Source: Photobacterium alginatilyticum (GTDB lineage: Bacteria > Pseudomonadota > Gammaproteobacteria > Enterobacterales > Vibrionaceae). From it: DNA of 64,000 nucleotides. The stretch covers positions 50,542-114,541 of the forward strand of contig NZ_RSEJ01000023.1 in the NCBI RefSeq assembly GCF_009910675.1, written 5' to 3'. Numbering within the stretch: the first letter of the stretch is position 1; each line of letters opens with the position of its first letter. Shown here one piece after another: positions 19,496 through 28,839 of this stretch. Under the pieces are notes generated by a model that was not told the DNA's origin, ran no database searches, and saw only the letters and a list, made by a program, of their open reading frames with translations. The position numbers and the translations under genes are program-made.

Positions 19496-20674
19496 ATGTA
19501 TAGAACATTACGAGCTATAGGTCTACTGTGCGCAGTGCTCGCGTTCATGTCCGACGACGCAGACTTCGTCAAAGACGCCGTAGCTGAACAATCTCCAACG
19601 GAAACACCAAGCGCATGGTACCCTCGCACGGAAAAACTCAGACCTAACGAGATGTTTGTTGTGGCGCTGGGTACCGGCATGCCGACGCCCATTACCCGTG
19701 GGCAAAAGTCTTCGGCTTGGTACGTTGAACTGGGTAATGGCGACATCTTCATGTTCGACGTTGGCAGCGGTTCGATGGAAAACCTGTTCGCCCTGCGTCC
19801 GGAATTTCACCGCGTCGATAAAGTCTTCGCGAGCCATTTGCACACTGACCACGTGGGTGATGCTGCTGCGCTCTGGGTTGGTGGCTGGCTGAGCGGACGC
19901 TACACCCCCCTGCACATTTACGGACCTTCAGGCTCCAAGCCTGAGCTTGGGACTGCCGCTTTTGTCGAGGGACTTAAAAAGGCCTATGCTTGGGACATTG
20001 CTGGTCGCTCGGGCATACTGCCTGACGCCGGTGGTCAATTGATTGCACATGAGTTCGACTTCAAACAGGACGGTGGCGTGGTCTACGAGAAGAACGGAGT
20101 AAAGATCACCTCTTTTCCCGCCGTACATGTTCTCGATGGCTCGGTTAGCTATCGACTCGACTGGAAAGGTTTGAGCTTCGTCTTTGGTGGTGATTCGGCT
20201 CCTAACAAATGGTTCATTGAGCGAGCCAAGGGCGCCGACTTCGTGATCCACGAATTATTCTACACGCCCGAAGGGCTCGCCAAGACGCTTGGCTGGGAGG
20301 CTCGACAAGCAACCTTCGTATCATCATATATCCACACTCCGCCCTCGGGCTTCGGCAAGATTATGGCTGAAGTTAAACCACGACTGGCAGTGGGTTACCA
20401 CACAATTCGTCAACCCGAACTGGACATGATGATGATTGAGGAAGTCCGAAAAGTCTACGATGGACCGCTGGTGATCGCAAACGACTTGATGGCATGGAGC
20501 ATTACCAAGGACCAGATAAAACAACGTGAAGTGGTGAGTTCCGAGCGTGTTCAAGCACCACCGACAACTCAAGCCTACAAGGAGGCCAAGCGAAGTGGTG
20601 AGGCAAAATATTCAGAGTTCATCAACAACGGCAAGTGGAAAGGTTATACGCCCCCCCCACTTCCAGAGAAATAA
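19496..20674 (+). CDS. Exported metallo-beta-lactamase-fold hydrolase, GntH-like (copy 2)
   Basis: A 392-residue paralogue of the preceding gene with the same layout: N-terminal hydrophobic segment (about 5-18), FVVALGTGMPTP opening, metal motif SHLHTDHVGD (H114, H116, D118, H119) and GGDSAPNKW later. It diverges clearly from copy 1, so this is an old duplication and the substrates may differ. The start is the ATG at 19496 behind AAGGAGAG; two upstream codons in frame are not needed. It may be transcribed with copy 1 by read-through. Confidence 0.78.
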   Translation: MYRTLRAIGLLCAVLAFMSDDADFVKDAVAEQSPTETPSAWYPRTEKLRPNEMFVVALGTGMPTPITRGQKSSAWYVELGNGDIFMFDVGSGSMENLFALRPEFHRVDKVFASHLHTDHVGDAAALWVGGWLSGRYTPLHIYGPSGSKPELGTAAFVEGLKKAYAWDIAGRSGILPDAGGQLIAHEFDFKQDGGVVYEKNGVKITSFPAVHVLDGSVSYRLDWKGLSFVFGGDSAPNKWFIERAKGADFVIHELFYTPEGLAKTLGWEARQATFVSSYIHTPPSGFGKIMAEVKPRLAVGYHTIRQPELDMMMIEEVRKVYDGPLVIANDLMAWSITKDQIKQREVVSSERVQAPPTTQAYKEAKRSGEAKYSEFINNGKWKGYTPPPLPEK

Positions 20675-20707
20675 TATTTAATCGGAGTCATAACTCACAT
20701 TTTGGTC

Positions 20708-20729
20708 AAACGGGGCTACGGCCCCGTTT
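20708..20729 (+). terminator. Terminator after the MBL-fold pair
   Basis: AAACGGGGC pairs perfectly with GCCCCGTTT around a 4-base loop, followed by GTTATATT. Confidence 0.75.
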
Positions 20730-20796
20730 GTTATATTGTGTTACTACAATTGGGTTAATGACGATGAAAGAGCAATAACAGAACGCTACATTGACT

Positions 20797-21744
20797 CTAC
20801 AACTTAGCTGTTTCCAGCAAACTATCAAGCAGTTCAGCCAAGCGATCAATATTGGCGCTTTGTACCGTTAACCAATCTCCTTTTGCTGAAGTGTTCGCCG
20901 CAGGGCTAATAACAACACTGTGTATCCCCAAATTATCTAATCGCCTACGGGTTTCGGCCATAGGCTCCCCTTCCCAAATCATGATTCGTACCGGCTTCTC
21001 GGCCAGCATCTGCTGCAGTTCCTGCCACTGAGCATCCGTTGGTGCCTGATCCGGCTCCCAGTGCAAAGAGCTGCCATTCACCTGGTAGCGACGTTGGAAG
21101 TACTGATATACCGGGTGTGAAAAGATAACCGACTCGCCTTCCAGGCGGGATAATTGCTGCTGAAAACGCGTATCCAGTAGTAAGAGTTGTTGCTGGAGAA
21201 CAGCCAGACGGCTTTCAAAACCGGCAGCCTGCTCCGGCCAACGCTGGATTAATTCTTCGCCCATATTGTTTACCTGCTGGGAGGCCTGAAGCATATCCAT
21301 CCAGGTAGTTATCGCGTAGCCGCGATGATTGTGTTCACCCTCAAGACCATGGCTATGAGTAACACCTCCCTCAATAGGGATCCACTCACGCTGAAAACTC
21401 TTGCTGGTGTTAAATAGTTTGGTGGTAGGTAAAGATACCGTGGTTAACCAGCTCTCATAACCGGCACCGTTCAGCACAATCAGATCAGCTTGTTGAAATT
21501 CAGTGATGTGTTGCGCAGTAGGTCGCCAAGAAGCCGGGTCACCGGTGGTATCAATGGGAAACTGCACATCAATGTTGTTACCTGCCAACTCTGTGGCGAA
21601 ATAATAAAGGGGGTTATTACTTACCATGATCAGCGGTTTGGTCCGTGACGCCAACGAGGACTCTGTTTCACTGCCTGTATCAGATGGCTCGCAGCCACTC
21701 AGCGCGGTTATCAGGCAAATTAACACAATCAATTGGTGTTCCAT
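20797..21744 (-). CDS. Metal ABC transporter substrate-binding lipoprotein (ZnuA-like)
   Basis: A 315-residue lipoprotein: signal ending in the lipobox ALSGC. The fold is that of cluster A-I zinc/manganese-binding proteins (SNNPLYYFATELAGNNIDVQ, then DLIVLNGAGYESWL) and a short histidine-rich loop THSHGLEGEHNH follows near residue 130, as in ZnuA. I start at 21744 because a perfect AAAGGAGAAC site lies seven bases upstream and the lipoprotein signal begins there; the open frame runs on into the permease gene. It is the last gene of a four-gene cluster with an ABC permease and ATPase of a different family (FtsX/LolD type), which is unusual. Confidence 0.8.
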   Translation of the reverse strand: MEHQLIVLICLITALSGCEPSDTGSETESSLASRTKPLIMVSNNPLYYFATELAGNNIDVQFPIDTTGDPASWRPTAQHITEFQQADLIVLNGAGYESWLTTVSLPTTKLFNTSKSFQREWIPIEGGVTHSHGLEGEHNHRGYAITTWMDMLQASQQVNNMGEELIQRWPEQAAGFESRLAVLQQQLLLLDTRFQQQLSRLEGESVIFSHPVYQYFQRRYQVNGSSLHWEPDQAPTDAQWQELQQMLAEKPVRIMIWEGEPMAETRRRLDNLGIHSVVISPAANTSAKGDWLTVQSANIDRLAELLDSLLETAKL

Positions 21745-21764
21745 ATGCGTTGTTCTCCTTTCAT

Positions 21765-22946
21765 TTACGCAATTAACCATTGCTGCAACAAAGCAACACC
21801 AAACCGCTGACTGCAAATAAATAGAGCTGTAGCCAATAGCGAACTGGCAACAATGACGACAACAACCTCCGCAGCTAACAGTACCGTCACCTGGCCGCGG
21901 CTGGCTCCAATACGGGTCAGGCTTTCCACCTCATTGTGACGCAGGCGCATCGACAACATAAAAACCAGAGCCGCAACCAGCAATGTAGCGCCACCTATTA
22001 CCGTAACGGCAATAACCACATAATTACGTACGGTAAAAACGGTATCGAGTAACTCTTGCATGACTATCTGGGTACGAACAATCTGATTATCCAGATCCGG
22101 AGCAGCAAATCGCCCTTGCAGTAAGACTGCCGCTTTATCACTTTGGGGAACCGGTATCACGCTGCTGATTGGCAGCTGGCGCAGATCACCGTGAAAGTGA
22201 AAGCTATCAATGTTGTCCGGAGTAATTTCGTTCCAGTTTTGCACCGAGGCATTAGCAATAATTATGTCGCCATCTTTTTTAAGAATTTGCCGCACCGCCG
22301 AGCCTTGGTTAAGATCCTGATGGCCATGGCCTAACCCTTCTATCACCCATGTGGTTTTAATGTCGGTAAAAATAGCTTTATCATCCGGGCCAAAGCTGCG
22401 CTTTAATACACCGACAACAGGCATTTTCAGTGGATAAATACCGGCAATGTCAAACACACTCTCCGGTGACGATATTACCGAGTCACCCACACCAATCCCC
22501 AGGCTCTCTGCCACTTGCGCACCAATAACAGCCTCCCCCAATAAAGCCATAGAGCGGCCACTGGCAAATTGGTGCCGGCGATAATCAAAATAGGACAGCG
22601 TTGTTCCTACAATTGGGAATTGTTGAGAGTGAAAACGAACATAAAGAGGGATAGCCTCGGCCAGTCTCATGGACTCCAGGTTTTCTACGTCAGCATAAGG
22701 CATTGGTGCCGGTGTGTCAGAGCGAAAATATAAGGTATTAAGTACCAACTCCAACGGGCTGCCATGACGGCCAACAACCAAGGGAGTTTGATCGGCACGC
22801 GCCATTAACTGCTCGGCCGTGCGATCAATCAGTAACTGAATTGTCAACGGTAACCAAAAAACCAAAGTAATCGCCGTGACTAACAGTGCTGTTTTCACAC
22901 AGTGGTAGCGAAAATACTGATAAGCAAGATAGAGCGCTCCCATCAC
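21765..22946 (-). CDS. FtsX/MacB-like ABC transporter permease
   Basis: A 393-residue permease with an N-terminal transmembrane helix (about 15-40), a large periplasmic domain, and two C-terminal helices (about 315-340 and 360-385). FtsX-type permeases normally show three C-terminal helices; here the chain stops about 15 residues after the second, so the last one is missing or very short. The start overlaps the ATPase stop by juxtaposition (22946/22947), so the genes are translationally coupled. It should work with the LolD-type ATPase. Metal-linked function is inferred only from the neighbouring ZnuA-like lipoprotein. Confidence 0.75.
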   Translation of the reverse strand: MMGALYLAYQYFRYHCVKTALLVTAITLVFWLPLTIQLLIDRTAEQLMARADQTPLVVGRHGSPLELVLNTLYFRSDTPAPMPYADVENLESMRLAEAIPLYVRFHSQQFPIVGTTLSYFDYRRHQFASGRSMALLGEAVIGAQVAESLGIGVGDSVISSPESVFDIAGIYPLKMPVVGVLKRSFGPDDKAIFTDIKTTWVIEGLGHGHQDLNQGSAVRQILKKDGDIIIANASVQNWNEITPDNIDSFHFHGDLRQLPISSVIPVPQSDKAAVLLQGRFAAPDLDNQIVRTQIVMQELLDTVFTVRNYVVIAVTVIGGATLLVAALVFMLSMRLRHNEVESLTRIGASRGQVTVLLAAEVVVVIVASSLLATALFICSQRFGVALLQQWLIA

Positions 22947-23615
22947 CTATGACTCCTCAGCACAGATAAAGTCATCAAGATCAACGACCCGGTCAAATTG
23001 CCCCAGTAACGAATGGTCATGGGTAACGGTCAGTAATGCACTGTTATTGGCTTTTGTTTCATCAATTATCTTCTCTAAGGCAAGATGCTTATTTCGTGGA
23101 TCAAGATTACCGGTAGGTTCGTCAGCAAGAATAATTGGAGGCTGTAGCAACAGAGCTCGGCAAATCGCCACACGCTGTCGCTCACCCTGCGAGAGCTCAT
23201 TAACGGGACGTCGCAGCTTATCCGCGATCCCCAGAGACATAGCCAGTTTATCGGCTCGATGCCTGAGTTCCTCATTAATAGCGAAACCACCCAATAAGCG
23301 TGCCGTTAGTAAAATATTGTCGAGTACCGACAGGTAAGGCAGCAACTCAAACCCCTGAAAGACCATACCCACTTGTTGCAAGCGATAACGTCTGGCCTGT
23401 GCTGAATGCATCGCTGATATACACTGTTCCCCCATAAATATGGTGCCGCTGTCTGGTTTCAGTATTCCTGCCAACAAATTCAACAACGTGGTTTTCCCCG
23501 AGCCACTGGGACCTATCAGTGCCAATGTTTCACCACCGGCAATATCCAGCTTCGCAATGTTTATCTGAAACTGAGTCTGAGAATAAGCAAAGCGGAGCTT
23601 TCTGATCCGTAGCAT
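22947..23615 (-). CDS. ABC transporter ATPase (LolD/MacB type)
   Basis: A 222-residue ABC ATPase with Walker A GPSGSGKTT, signature LSQGERQR, Walker B ILADEP and the H-loop TVTHDH. Type and size fit the LolD/MacB group that partners FtsX-like permeases. The open frame begins upstream at 23669, but the ATG at 23615 has AGGAG six bases before it and begins the normal family N-terminus (MLRIRKLRFAY), eight bases after the previous gene's stop. It is the second gene of the cluster. Confidence 0.88.
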   Translation of the reverse strand: MLRIRKLRFAYSQTQFQINIAKLDIAGGETLALIGPSGSGKTTLLNLLAGILKPDSGTIFMGEQCISAMHSAQARRYRLQQVGMVFQGFELLPYLSVLDNILLTARLLGGFAINEELRHRADKLAMSLGIADKLRRPVNELSQGERQRVAICRALLLQPPIILADEPTGNLDPRNKHLALEKIIDETKANNSALLTVTHDHSLLGQFDRVVDLDDFICAEES

Positions 23616-23623
23616 GACCACTC

Positions 23624-25342
23624 CTACAGGCGTTCTTCGTGTAACACCGTCATTGACGTCAATTTCCATTGTTCTGCTATTGGCTCGATCATCAACTTAG
23701 CCTGATACCGATTGTTGCGCTGGTGCACGTGGCCCCAGTGCCCTACTGACCCTTTTACGATCCAACTAACATCAGCCTGAAACCCTTCGCCTTGTGCCGC
23801 TTCTGATAAAACAACGGATTGCACTTCAACAGCTTTTACCTTGGCTCTTGCTCCCCCTTGATTAACCAATTCCAGCCCTCGGCGGGTTTCCAAGTAAATA
23901 TCCGTCAATAAGTCACCGGTGACTGAGCTCGATAAGGTATCGTAAATAGCCCCCTCTTCCCGATAATCAAAAGCACGATAGATATTGTGCAGCAAGCCAT
24001 CGATTATTTCCTCACCTCGCTGCTCGCTTGGCAGACTGGCTTTGCCTAATGAAGACGTTACTCCGGCAGCCACTGCAACAAACAGTGCCACCAACATAAC
24101 AGCCCTTCGCCCCTGAGGTTGCCGAGCACTCTTTATCATTATGAGCAGCATAAGCAGACAAATTAGATACAGCAGCCAACGTGCGTCATGAAGCCACTGC
24201 TGCCAAGCAGCAGGCGGCGGAGTGATGACTTTTAAAGCGGGTATCGTTGGATTTTTCAGGTAATTTGTCCAAACCAGCTTTTGCCACTCTGGCTGTAAAT
24301 AGGTCGGTAATGGCCCAGCTTCATCGACCGCGGAAGCCGGTACCAGTTTAATTCGATCATCCCAGAGATCCCAGTTCATCACCACTTCACCCGGTAACTC
24401 AGCCTGGGGATAGACAAAAATGGCACCAAGTATTGCACCATCAAGATCCAACTCCTGCGGAGGATCTATAACGCGGGAGCTAGTTAATGTTCGTTCAAGA
24501 AAATTCACACTGTCCAGCTGACCTGTAACAGCTTTTCCATTGATGGTAACAGGCTGATGCCGGGATAAAAAATCAGCCACTTTTAGCTTAAGATCGCCCT
24601 GCATCGCTATCGGAATCGTTGATTTCCCTTCAAGCCCTAAATCCAGCCAGCGCTGTAGATCTTTAGGCCTGACAATAATCTCTTTACGGACCTCAAGCGG
24701 CTCTACATAGATAAAACCACTCATAGGCGCAAAATACTGACGACGTAGGTTGCGGGTATTAAAAGTACTGTACCAAGGGTCCTGCCAGTCTAATGACAAT
24801 ATATAGCCACTGCTCAGATAACGAAAATCATTAACGGCGATACCCTTGTGATAAGCAACAAACCCAATATCAGCTAAACCGTACTTATGTGGTGCCTGAA
24901 ATACCAGCTCTTTTGGTTGTGACTCAAATCGATAATGAAGAGTGGCTTTCACGACATCTTCTAGGTCGTCTTCCGGTATTGGTAAAGGCTCACCAGTAAT
25001 TTCGTCGCGAATAACGCGCTTAGCCGGAGTAATGGCAACAAGGCTTGCTGTTAGAGGCTTTTGGTTATCAAAAAGAACCAAGTCTTCAGAAAAAAAATGC
25101 GAAAGTCGCTTTGAAAAGGATCTCTGCCCGAAGCCTAAGTACTGATATACAGGATCTGGAAGTAGATTACGAAAGGCTGGAAGAGCGTTTGAACCTATTT
25201 CAAGCTCAACCCTAACCCCCTTCTCTTCAATATAGAATTCTGCAATGGTACTGGCTTTCATTGCCTGACTGCGTATCAGGGCATCACCGTAAACAAACCA
25301 CGGGAAAAGTAATATCAAATATAAAATAATCTTTCTTAGCAC
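23624..25342 (-). CDS. Large exported membrane protein of ABC cluster, unknown family
   Basis: A 572-residue protein with a signal peptide (about 1-19), a long periplasmic region, two closely spaced transmembrane helices (about 388-405 and 418-435) and a C-terminal domain of about 130 residues. I do not recognise a domain. It is the first gene of the four-gene cluster and is eight bases from the ATPase, so it is probably part of the same machine; clusters of this type in vibrios (zrg genes, zinc-regulated) contain similar unknown proteins. Start is GTG, with AAGGA ten bases upstream. Confidence 0.55.
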   Translation of the reverse strand: MLRKIILYLILLFPWFVYGDALIRSQAMKASTIAEFYIEEKGVRVELEIGSNALPAFRNLLPDPVYQYLGFGQRSFSKRLSHFFSEDLVLFDNQKPLTASLVAITPAKRVIRDEITGEPLPIPEDDLEDVVKATLHYRFESQPKELVFQAPHKYGLADIGFVAYHKGIAVNDFRYLSSGYILSLDWQDPWYSTFNTRNLRRQYFAPMSGFIYVEPLEVRKEIIVRPKDLQRWLDLGLEGKSTIPIAMQGDLKLKVADFLSRHQPVTINGKAVTGQLDSVNFLERTLTSSRVIDPPQELDLDGAILGAIFVYPQAELPGEVVMNWDLWDDRIKLVPASAVDEAGPLPTYLQPEWQKLVWTNYLKNPTIPALKVITPPPAAWQQWLHDARWLLYLICLLMLLIMIKSARQPQGRRAVMLVALFVAVAAGVTSSLGKASLPSEQRGEEIIDGLLHNIYRAFDYREEGAIYDTLSSSVTGDLLTDIYLETRRGLELVNQGGARAKVKAVEVQSVVLSEAAQGEGFQADVSWIVKGSVGHWGHVHQRNNRYQAKLMIEPIAEQWKLTSMTVLHEERL

Positions 25343-25696
25343 TATGCGGTTATCCTTTTTGACCTCAAAGCAACTAATCGATCACGAGAAAAATGAAACT
25401 ATAACCATGCAGCAATCAATTCACCTATTACCACAACCACTCGACAATCGATTTTGACTGCAAGCCTGAGTTTGCTTTTATGCTAGCAGAAGGAAATATC
25501 CACTTGGGTAACCAAGAGTATAGAACAGAATACAACACATAGTTTACGATTAGTCATTGCATTCATTGTTGTAAACATCGAACGCTTATACAACCAAACA
25601 TTAGAAAATATACAGGAAACCCACATTCACAGCCTATAAGTGAGTTTCTTCCTAAATGAGAGTGGGATATTATCATGTTAGAATAATGTGTCAGAT
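25343..25696. other. Intergenic region upstream of the ABC cluster
   Basis: About 350 AT-rich bases between the MerR-fusion stop and the ABC cluster start, both genes being on the minus strand. It should hold the cluster promoter. I looked for a Zur operator and found only a loose match near 25665-25690, not good enough to call. Confidence 0.3.
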
Positions 25697-26884
25697 CTAG
25701 TAACAAACTCTAAGAATAAACATCTGGTAATCAAATTCACCTGAGCGGGAATGAAAAGCCGACAATTCGCGCTTAAGATCCTCTAATGCTACGGAGCCTT
25801 GCAACTGCTCTTTAAGTGCTTCGACTCTGTTCTCGAGCGGCGCATAATAATTCCGCCAACTCTCATCACTTAAAGCAAAGCTGTCTATCACTTCGTAACC
25901 GGCTTGCTCTGCCTGTTCTATACGCTGAGCGGCTGTGGTCATATCCGGGTATTCCTTTTGCCAAAAAGCTAACGCCTCCTTGCTTGGCGATTCTACGCTC
26001 CAAACCAAATCACTAAGTACCAATACCCCGTGTTTTTTCAGCAAAGGGCGCCAAGCTGTTAGGGCATTATTTACCCCCATGATGTAAGCACTACCCTCAC
26101 TCCAAATAAGATCAAAACTCTCTGGTTCAAAAGGCAGCTTTTCCATATTGGCACAGACAGTCGAAACCCGATCACCAATACCCTGCTCTTTCAGCGTATT
26201 CATCAAAGTTTGCAGAGCAAATTCTTCATTATCCACGGCGGTTATGTTGGCCAAATTATGCTGCGCTAATACCGTGGCTGCCAACACCTTGGTTGCGGTT
26301 CCCTGACCGCAGCCAATTTCTAATATTTCTTGCGGTTTATGAGGCAGCAGTTCAAACGCCTTAAGCGTATCTGCCTCAGAGCCTGGTCCCCAGCGCTCAA
26401 GCGCTTTGAAAACCAAATTAAAATCATGCATGTACTGTTCGTGACTATTCATATCTTTCGACAACCATTTCAGTCTCATCGCCTGCTTCTCATCGAAGCC
26501 TTGTTTGATTAACCATTCCAAGTGCGCCTCGGGCGCTTGCTGCTCCAGCGTTTCATGCCAGTCTGTCAGGCTGCTTTCACCCAACAAGGCAGCAAGTAGC
26601 TGACGTGACTTCTGCTTCTGCGCAATCTCTTCATCCAATTGGCGCAAGCGTTCAACCAAAATACTGCGCTCAACCTTTTCATCCAGACAGGCCTGACACT
26701 CTTTTAGTGTCAGACCTCCAGCCTGTAGCTTTTGCAGCAGCTTCAGTCGTTGTAAGTCTTTGTCGGTATAGCTCCGATAACCATTATCCAGCCGCTGCCC
26801 CTGGATCAGCCCCTGCTTTTCGTAATACAGCAGGGTTGTTCTTGATAAACCCAGCTTTTCAGCCAGTTGAGATATCCGATACAT
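25697..26884 (-). CDS. MerR-type regulator fused to a SAM-dependent methyltransferase
   Basis: A 395-residue fusion. Residues 1-70 are a MerR winged helix (MYRISQLAEKLGLSRTTLLY, then GYRSYTDKDLQRL), 75-105 a coiled coil, and 180-390 a class I methyltransferase with motif I EIGCGQG (189-195), motif II around TAVDNEEFALQ and a WSEGSAYIMG stretch. The MTase may act on the inducing compound, a known arrangement for some MerR fusions, or act as the ligand sensor. Target genes are not visible; the GNAT gene lies just upstream in the same direction (26 bases) and may be co-transcribed. Confidence 0.85.
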   Translation of the reverse strand: MYRISQLAEKLGLSRTTLLYYEKQGLIQGQRLDNGYRSYTDKDLQRLKLLQKLQAGGLTLKECQACLDEKVERSILVERLRQLDEEIAQKQKSRQLLAALLGESSLTDWHETLEQQAPEAHLEWLIKQGFDEKQAMRLKWLSKDMNSHEQYMHDFNLVFKALERWGPGSEADTLKAFELLPHKPQEILEIGCGQGTATKVLAATVLAQHNLANITAVDNEEFALQTLMNTLKEQGIGDRVSTVCANMEKLPFEPESFDLIWSEGSAYIMGVNNALTAWRPLLKKHGVLVLSDLVWSVESPSKEALAFWQKEYPDMTTAAQRIEQAEQAGYEVIDSFALSDESWRNYYAPLENRVEALKEQLQGSVALEDLKRELSAFHSRSGEFDYQMFILRVCY

Positions 26885-26910
26885 ATTAAAGCCTTACACT
26901 CTGCTGCGTT

Positions 26911-27447
26911 TTACCACAACGCTTGTTTATTAAACGCCGGAACACACTTCGAGCACCCGGCAATAGGTGTTAGCTCTTGCTCGGTCAGAGACTGAGCTAA
27001 CCAGCCATGCGGATAAGATAAAGACAATGGCGCTTTAAACTGTTCTTCTGTTACCTGCCGGAAGCCTACCTTAGAGTAAAAAGCTGGATCACCATAGGTG
27101 AAAGCAAGCTCTGCACCTTGCTGCTTTATCGCCTGCAAGCCAACCTTGATCAGTGCCTGACCAATACCCTGCCCCTGATAGTCGGTGCACACCGCTACTG
27201 GGGCAAGCAGGAACACCTGTTTGTCAGATTCAAACGTCAATCGGGTAAACAGAATGCTCCCCACCACTCTGTTGTTGTCATTGGCGACAAACACATAAAG
27301 ATCATTGCTGTCGGTTGTCTCGATCAACTCTTTGACCAACTCACCAATCAGTTTACCTTCGGCCTCCCCTTCTGAATCAGAAAAAGTCTGGGTAAATAGG
27401 CCAATAATTTCTTCAGTCTGACTTGGCTCATACTGGCAATAGTTCAT
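26911..27447 (-). CDS. GNAT family N-acetyltransferase
   Basis: A 178-residue acetyltransferase. The acetyl-CoA loop appears as LAPVAVCTDYQGQGIGQALIKVGL, preceded by VVGSILFTRL and followed by FTYGDPAFYSKVGF, a strong GNAT pattern (YhbS-like). I start at the ATG at 27447, which has a GAGG site nine bases upstream; the open frame adds twelve residues. It sits 26 bases upstream of the MerR fusion. The acceptor is unknown. Confidence 0.85.
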   Translation of the reverse strand: MNYCQYEPSQTEEIIGLFTQTFSDSEGEAEGKLIGELVKELIETTDSNDLYVFVANDNNRVVGSILFTRLTFESDKQVFLLAPVAVCTDYQGQGIGQALIKVGLQAIKQQGAELAFTYGDPAFYSKVGFRQVTEEQFKAPLSLSYPHGWLAQSLTEQELTPIAGCSKCVPAFNKQALW

Positions 27448-27585
27448 TGTTTTTTTCCTCGCTAAACTCATGCTGCCAAGCATAAACTGTAGAGCTGTAG
27501 ACAGGTCAAGCTTGAATAAACGAAACGTCTATCAAGAAAAGGGAGGCAATCATGAATTAAGAGTTAATGCTGGGAGCTTAGACAG

Positions 27586-28731
27586 CTAGCAGCTAGTTAT
27601 TCCTTTCTCTAAATATGTTATTACCAGCGCCAGTAACACGATGGTTTTCTTATCAATTTCAGGATCTTCTGCGAAATAATGATCACTCCCCAGAGCAACG
27701 ATCGTCATACTATTGGGTGCAATCGCATCTGTAAGTAAAGTGAGCCCGTCATTGGGCCCCTCAGGTTTCAATAATGGGTACTTTCCTATAGAAAATTTGC
27801 TGAGTTGGCCGGAGAGCGGAATCCCCAAGTAGTTAATGATTAAAAGCTCGGATTCTATCCTTAGGCGAGAGAAACGACTTCTGCTACGACCCGTTCCCAT
27901 ACTAACAATGGCCTGTTTATCCCAGCCTTGATCCCATACAGCAAAATTGAAGAACCAGCTATGAGGCCATTGTTGGTAGTAGTCAATCAGAGGGCTGCCC
28001 TGCAGTATTCCACCGATATTAAACCAAGCCTTAACCGCTCTCCTCTCTTTTTCACTGAGCAATTCTGCTAGAGCAAGATGGATAGCGGGGCCCGCCGAAC
28101 TAGCACCAGCAAGAATGATCCCTTTTCCTGCTCGGCCATGATGAATAATATCCGTTGCCAGGTATTCTGCATTTTGTTCTACAGAGCCTGTGGGGGGAAG
28201 CTCGACGAGATAATTTTCAATTCCTAGCTTGGTTGCCATTGCCCGGGGAGCGTTAAAATCCGCACCAGTCAAATGCCCACTTTCTGCATAGTCCCAACCG
28301 GGTACAAAGAGCAGCTTATAGGAAGAAATATTCAACCCTGCGATAGTTGGACTTTCCATTTGATGGGTAAATGAGTTATTCAGTTTTTTATTGCATTCAT
28401 TCTTTAATAAAAGATCAGCAAGAAACAATGAGGCAAAATCGACGGAGTATTGTTGAGAGATGCCCTTCAGCTCGTCGCGTGATGGGATGGTATTTCTGTA
28501 CTGTCTGTAAAGGCCTGAAATCCTCTCATCCAGTTCCCGATTACTGAACTCTCCTTGCAGATAACTATCGAGATAGTAACGAGCGACCTCTGAATCAACT
28601 GTTGTGAACACATGCTCCCCAAACAACGGACTATCTACAAACATCTTTGGCGTGGAACTACAGGCACCTAAGAGAATAAACGCTAATAAGAAGAGTGAGG
28701 CTATAGATAGTCTTCTCTTCAGACAAGGCAT
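27586..28731 (-). CDS. Lipoprotein with alpha/beta-hydrolase-like features
   Basis: About 381 residues with a lipoprotein signal ending in LLGAC after a basic start (MPCLKRR). A hydrolase-like nucleophile elbow ILAGASSAGPAIH (an A-x-S-x-G variant) and a late LGSDHYFAEDPE that could supply the histidine suggest an esterase fold. The family is not recognised. The open frame extends to 28836, only three bases after the NTPase stop, so a longer start with translational coupling is possible; the lipoprotein signal decides for 28731. Second gene of a pair with the NTPase. Confidence 0.55.
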   Translation of the reverse strand: MPCLKRRLSIASLFLLAFILLGACSSTPKMFVDSPLFGEHVFTTVDSEVARYYLDSYLQGEFSNRELDERISGLYRQYRNTIPSRDELKGISQQYSVDFASLFLADLLLKNECNKKLNNSFTHQMESPTIAGLNISSYKLLFVPGWDYAESGHLTGADFNAPRAMATKLGIENYLVELPPTGSVEQNAEYLATDIIHHGRAGKGIILAGASSAGPAIHLALAELLSEKERRAVKAWFNIGGILQGSPLIDYYQQWPHSWFFNFAVWDQGWDKQAIVSMGTGRSRSRFSRLRIESELLIINYLGIPLSGQLSKFSIGKYPLLKPEGPNDGLTLLTDAIAPNSMTIVALGSDHYFAEDPEIDKKTIVLLALVITYLEKGITSC

Positions 28732-28839
28732 AAAAAGGCATAGTCTTAGCCCATCAAGAAGCCCCATCTTATAGCTTTTCGATGACGGCGATAAACAAAC
28801 TAAGTTCCAGAAAACTGTATCTGTCTTTGCCTTCATTAT

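Noticed and set aside
18177..20674. Complete guanitoxin biosynthesis cluster
   Set aside because: Only the MBL-fold relatives are present; none of the other pathway enzymes is encoded in the window.
25660..25690. Possible Zur-like site (ATGTTAGAATAA) upstream of the ABC cluster
   Set aside because: Only half of the expected symmetric site matches, and it lies over 300 bases from the start codon.
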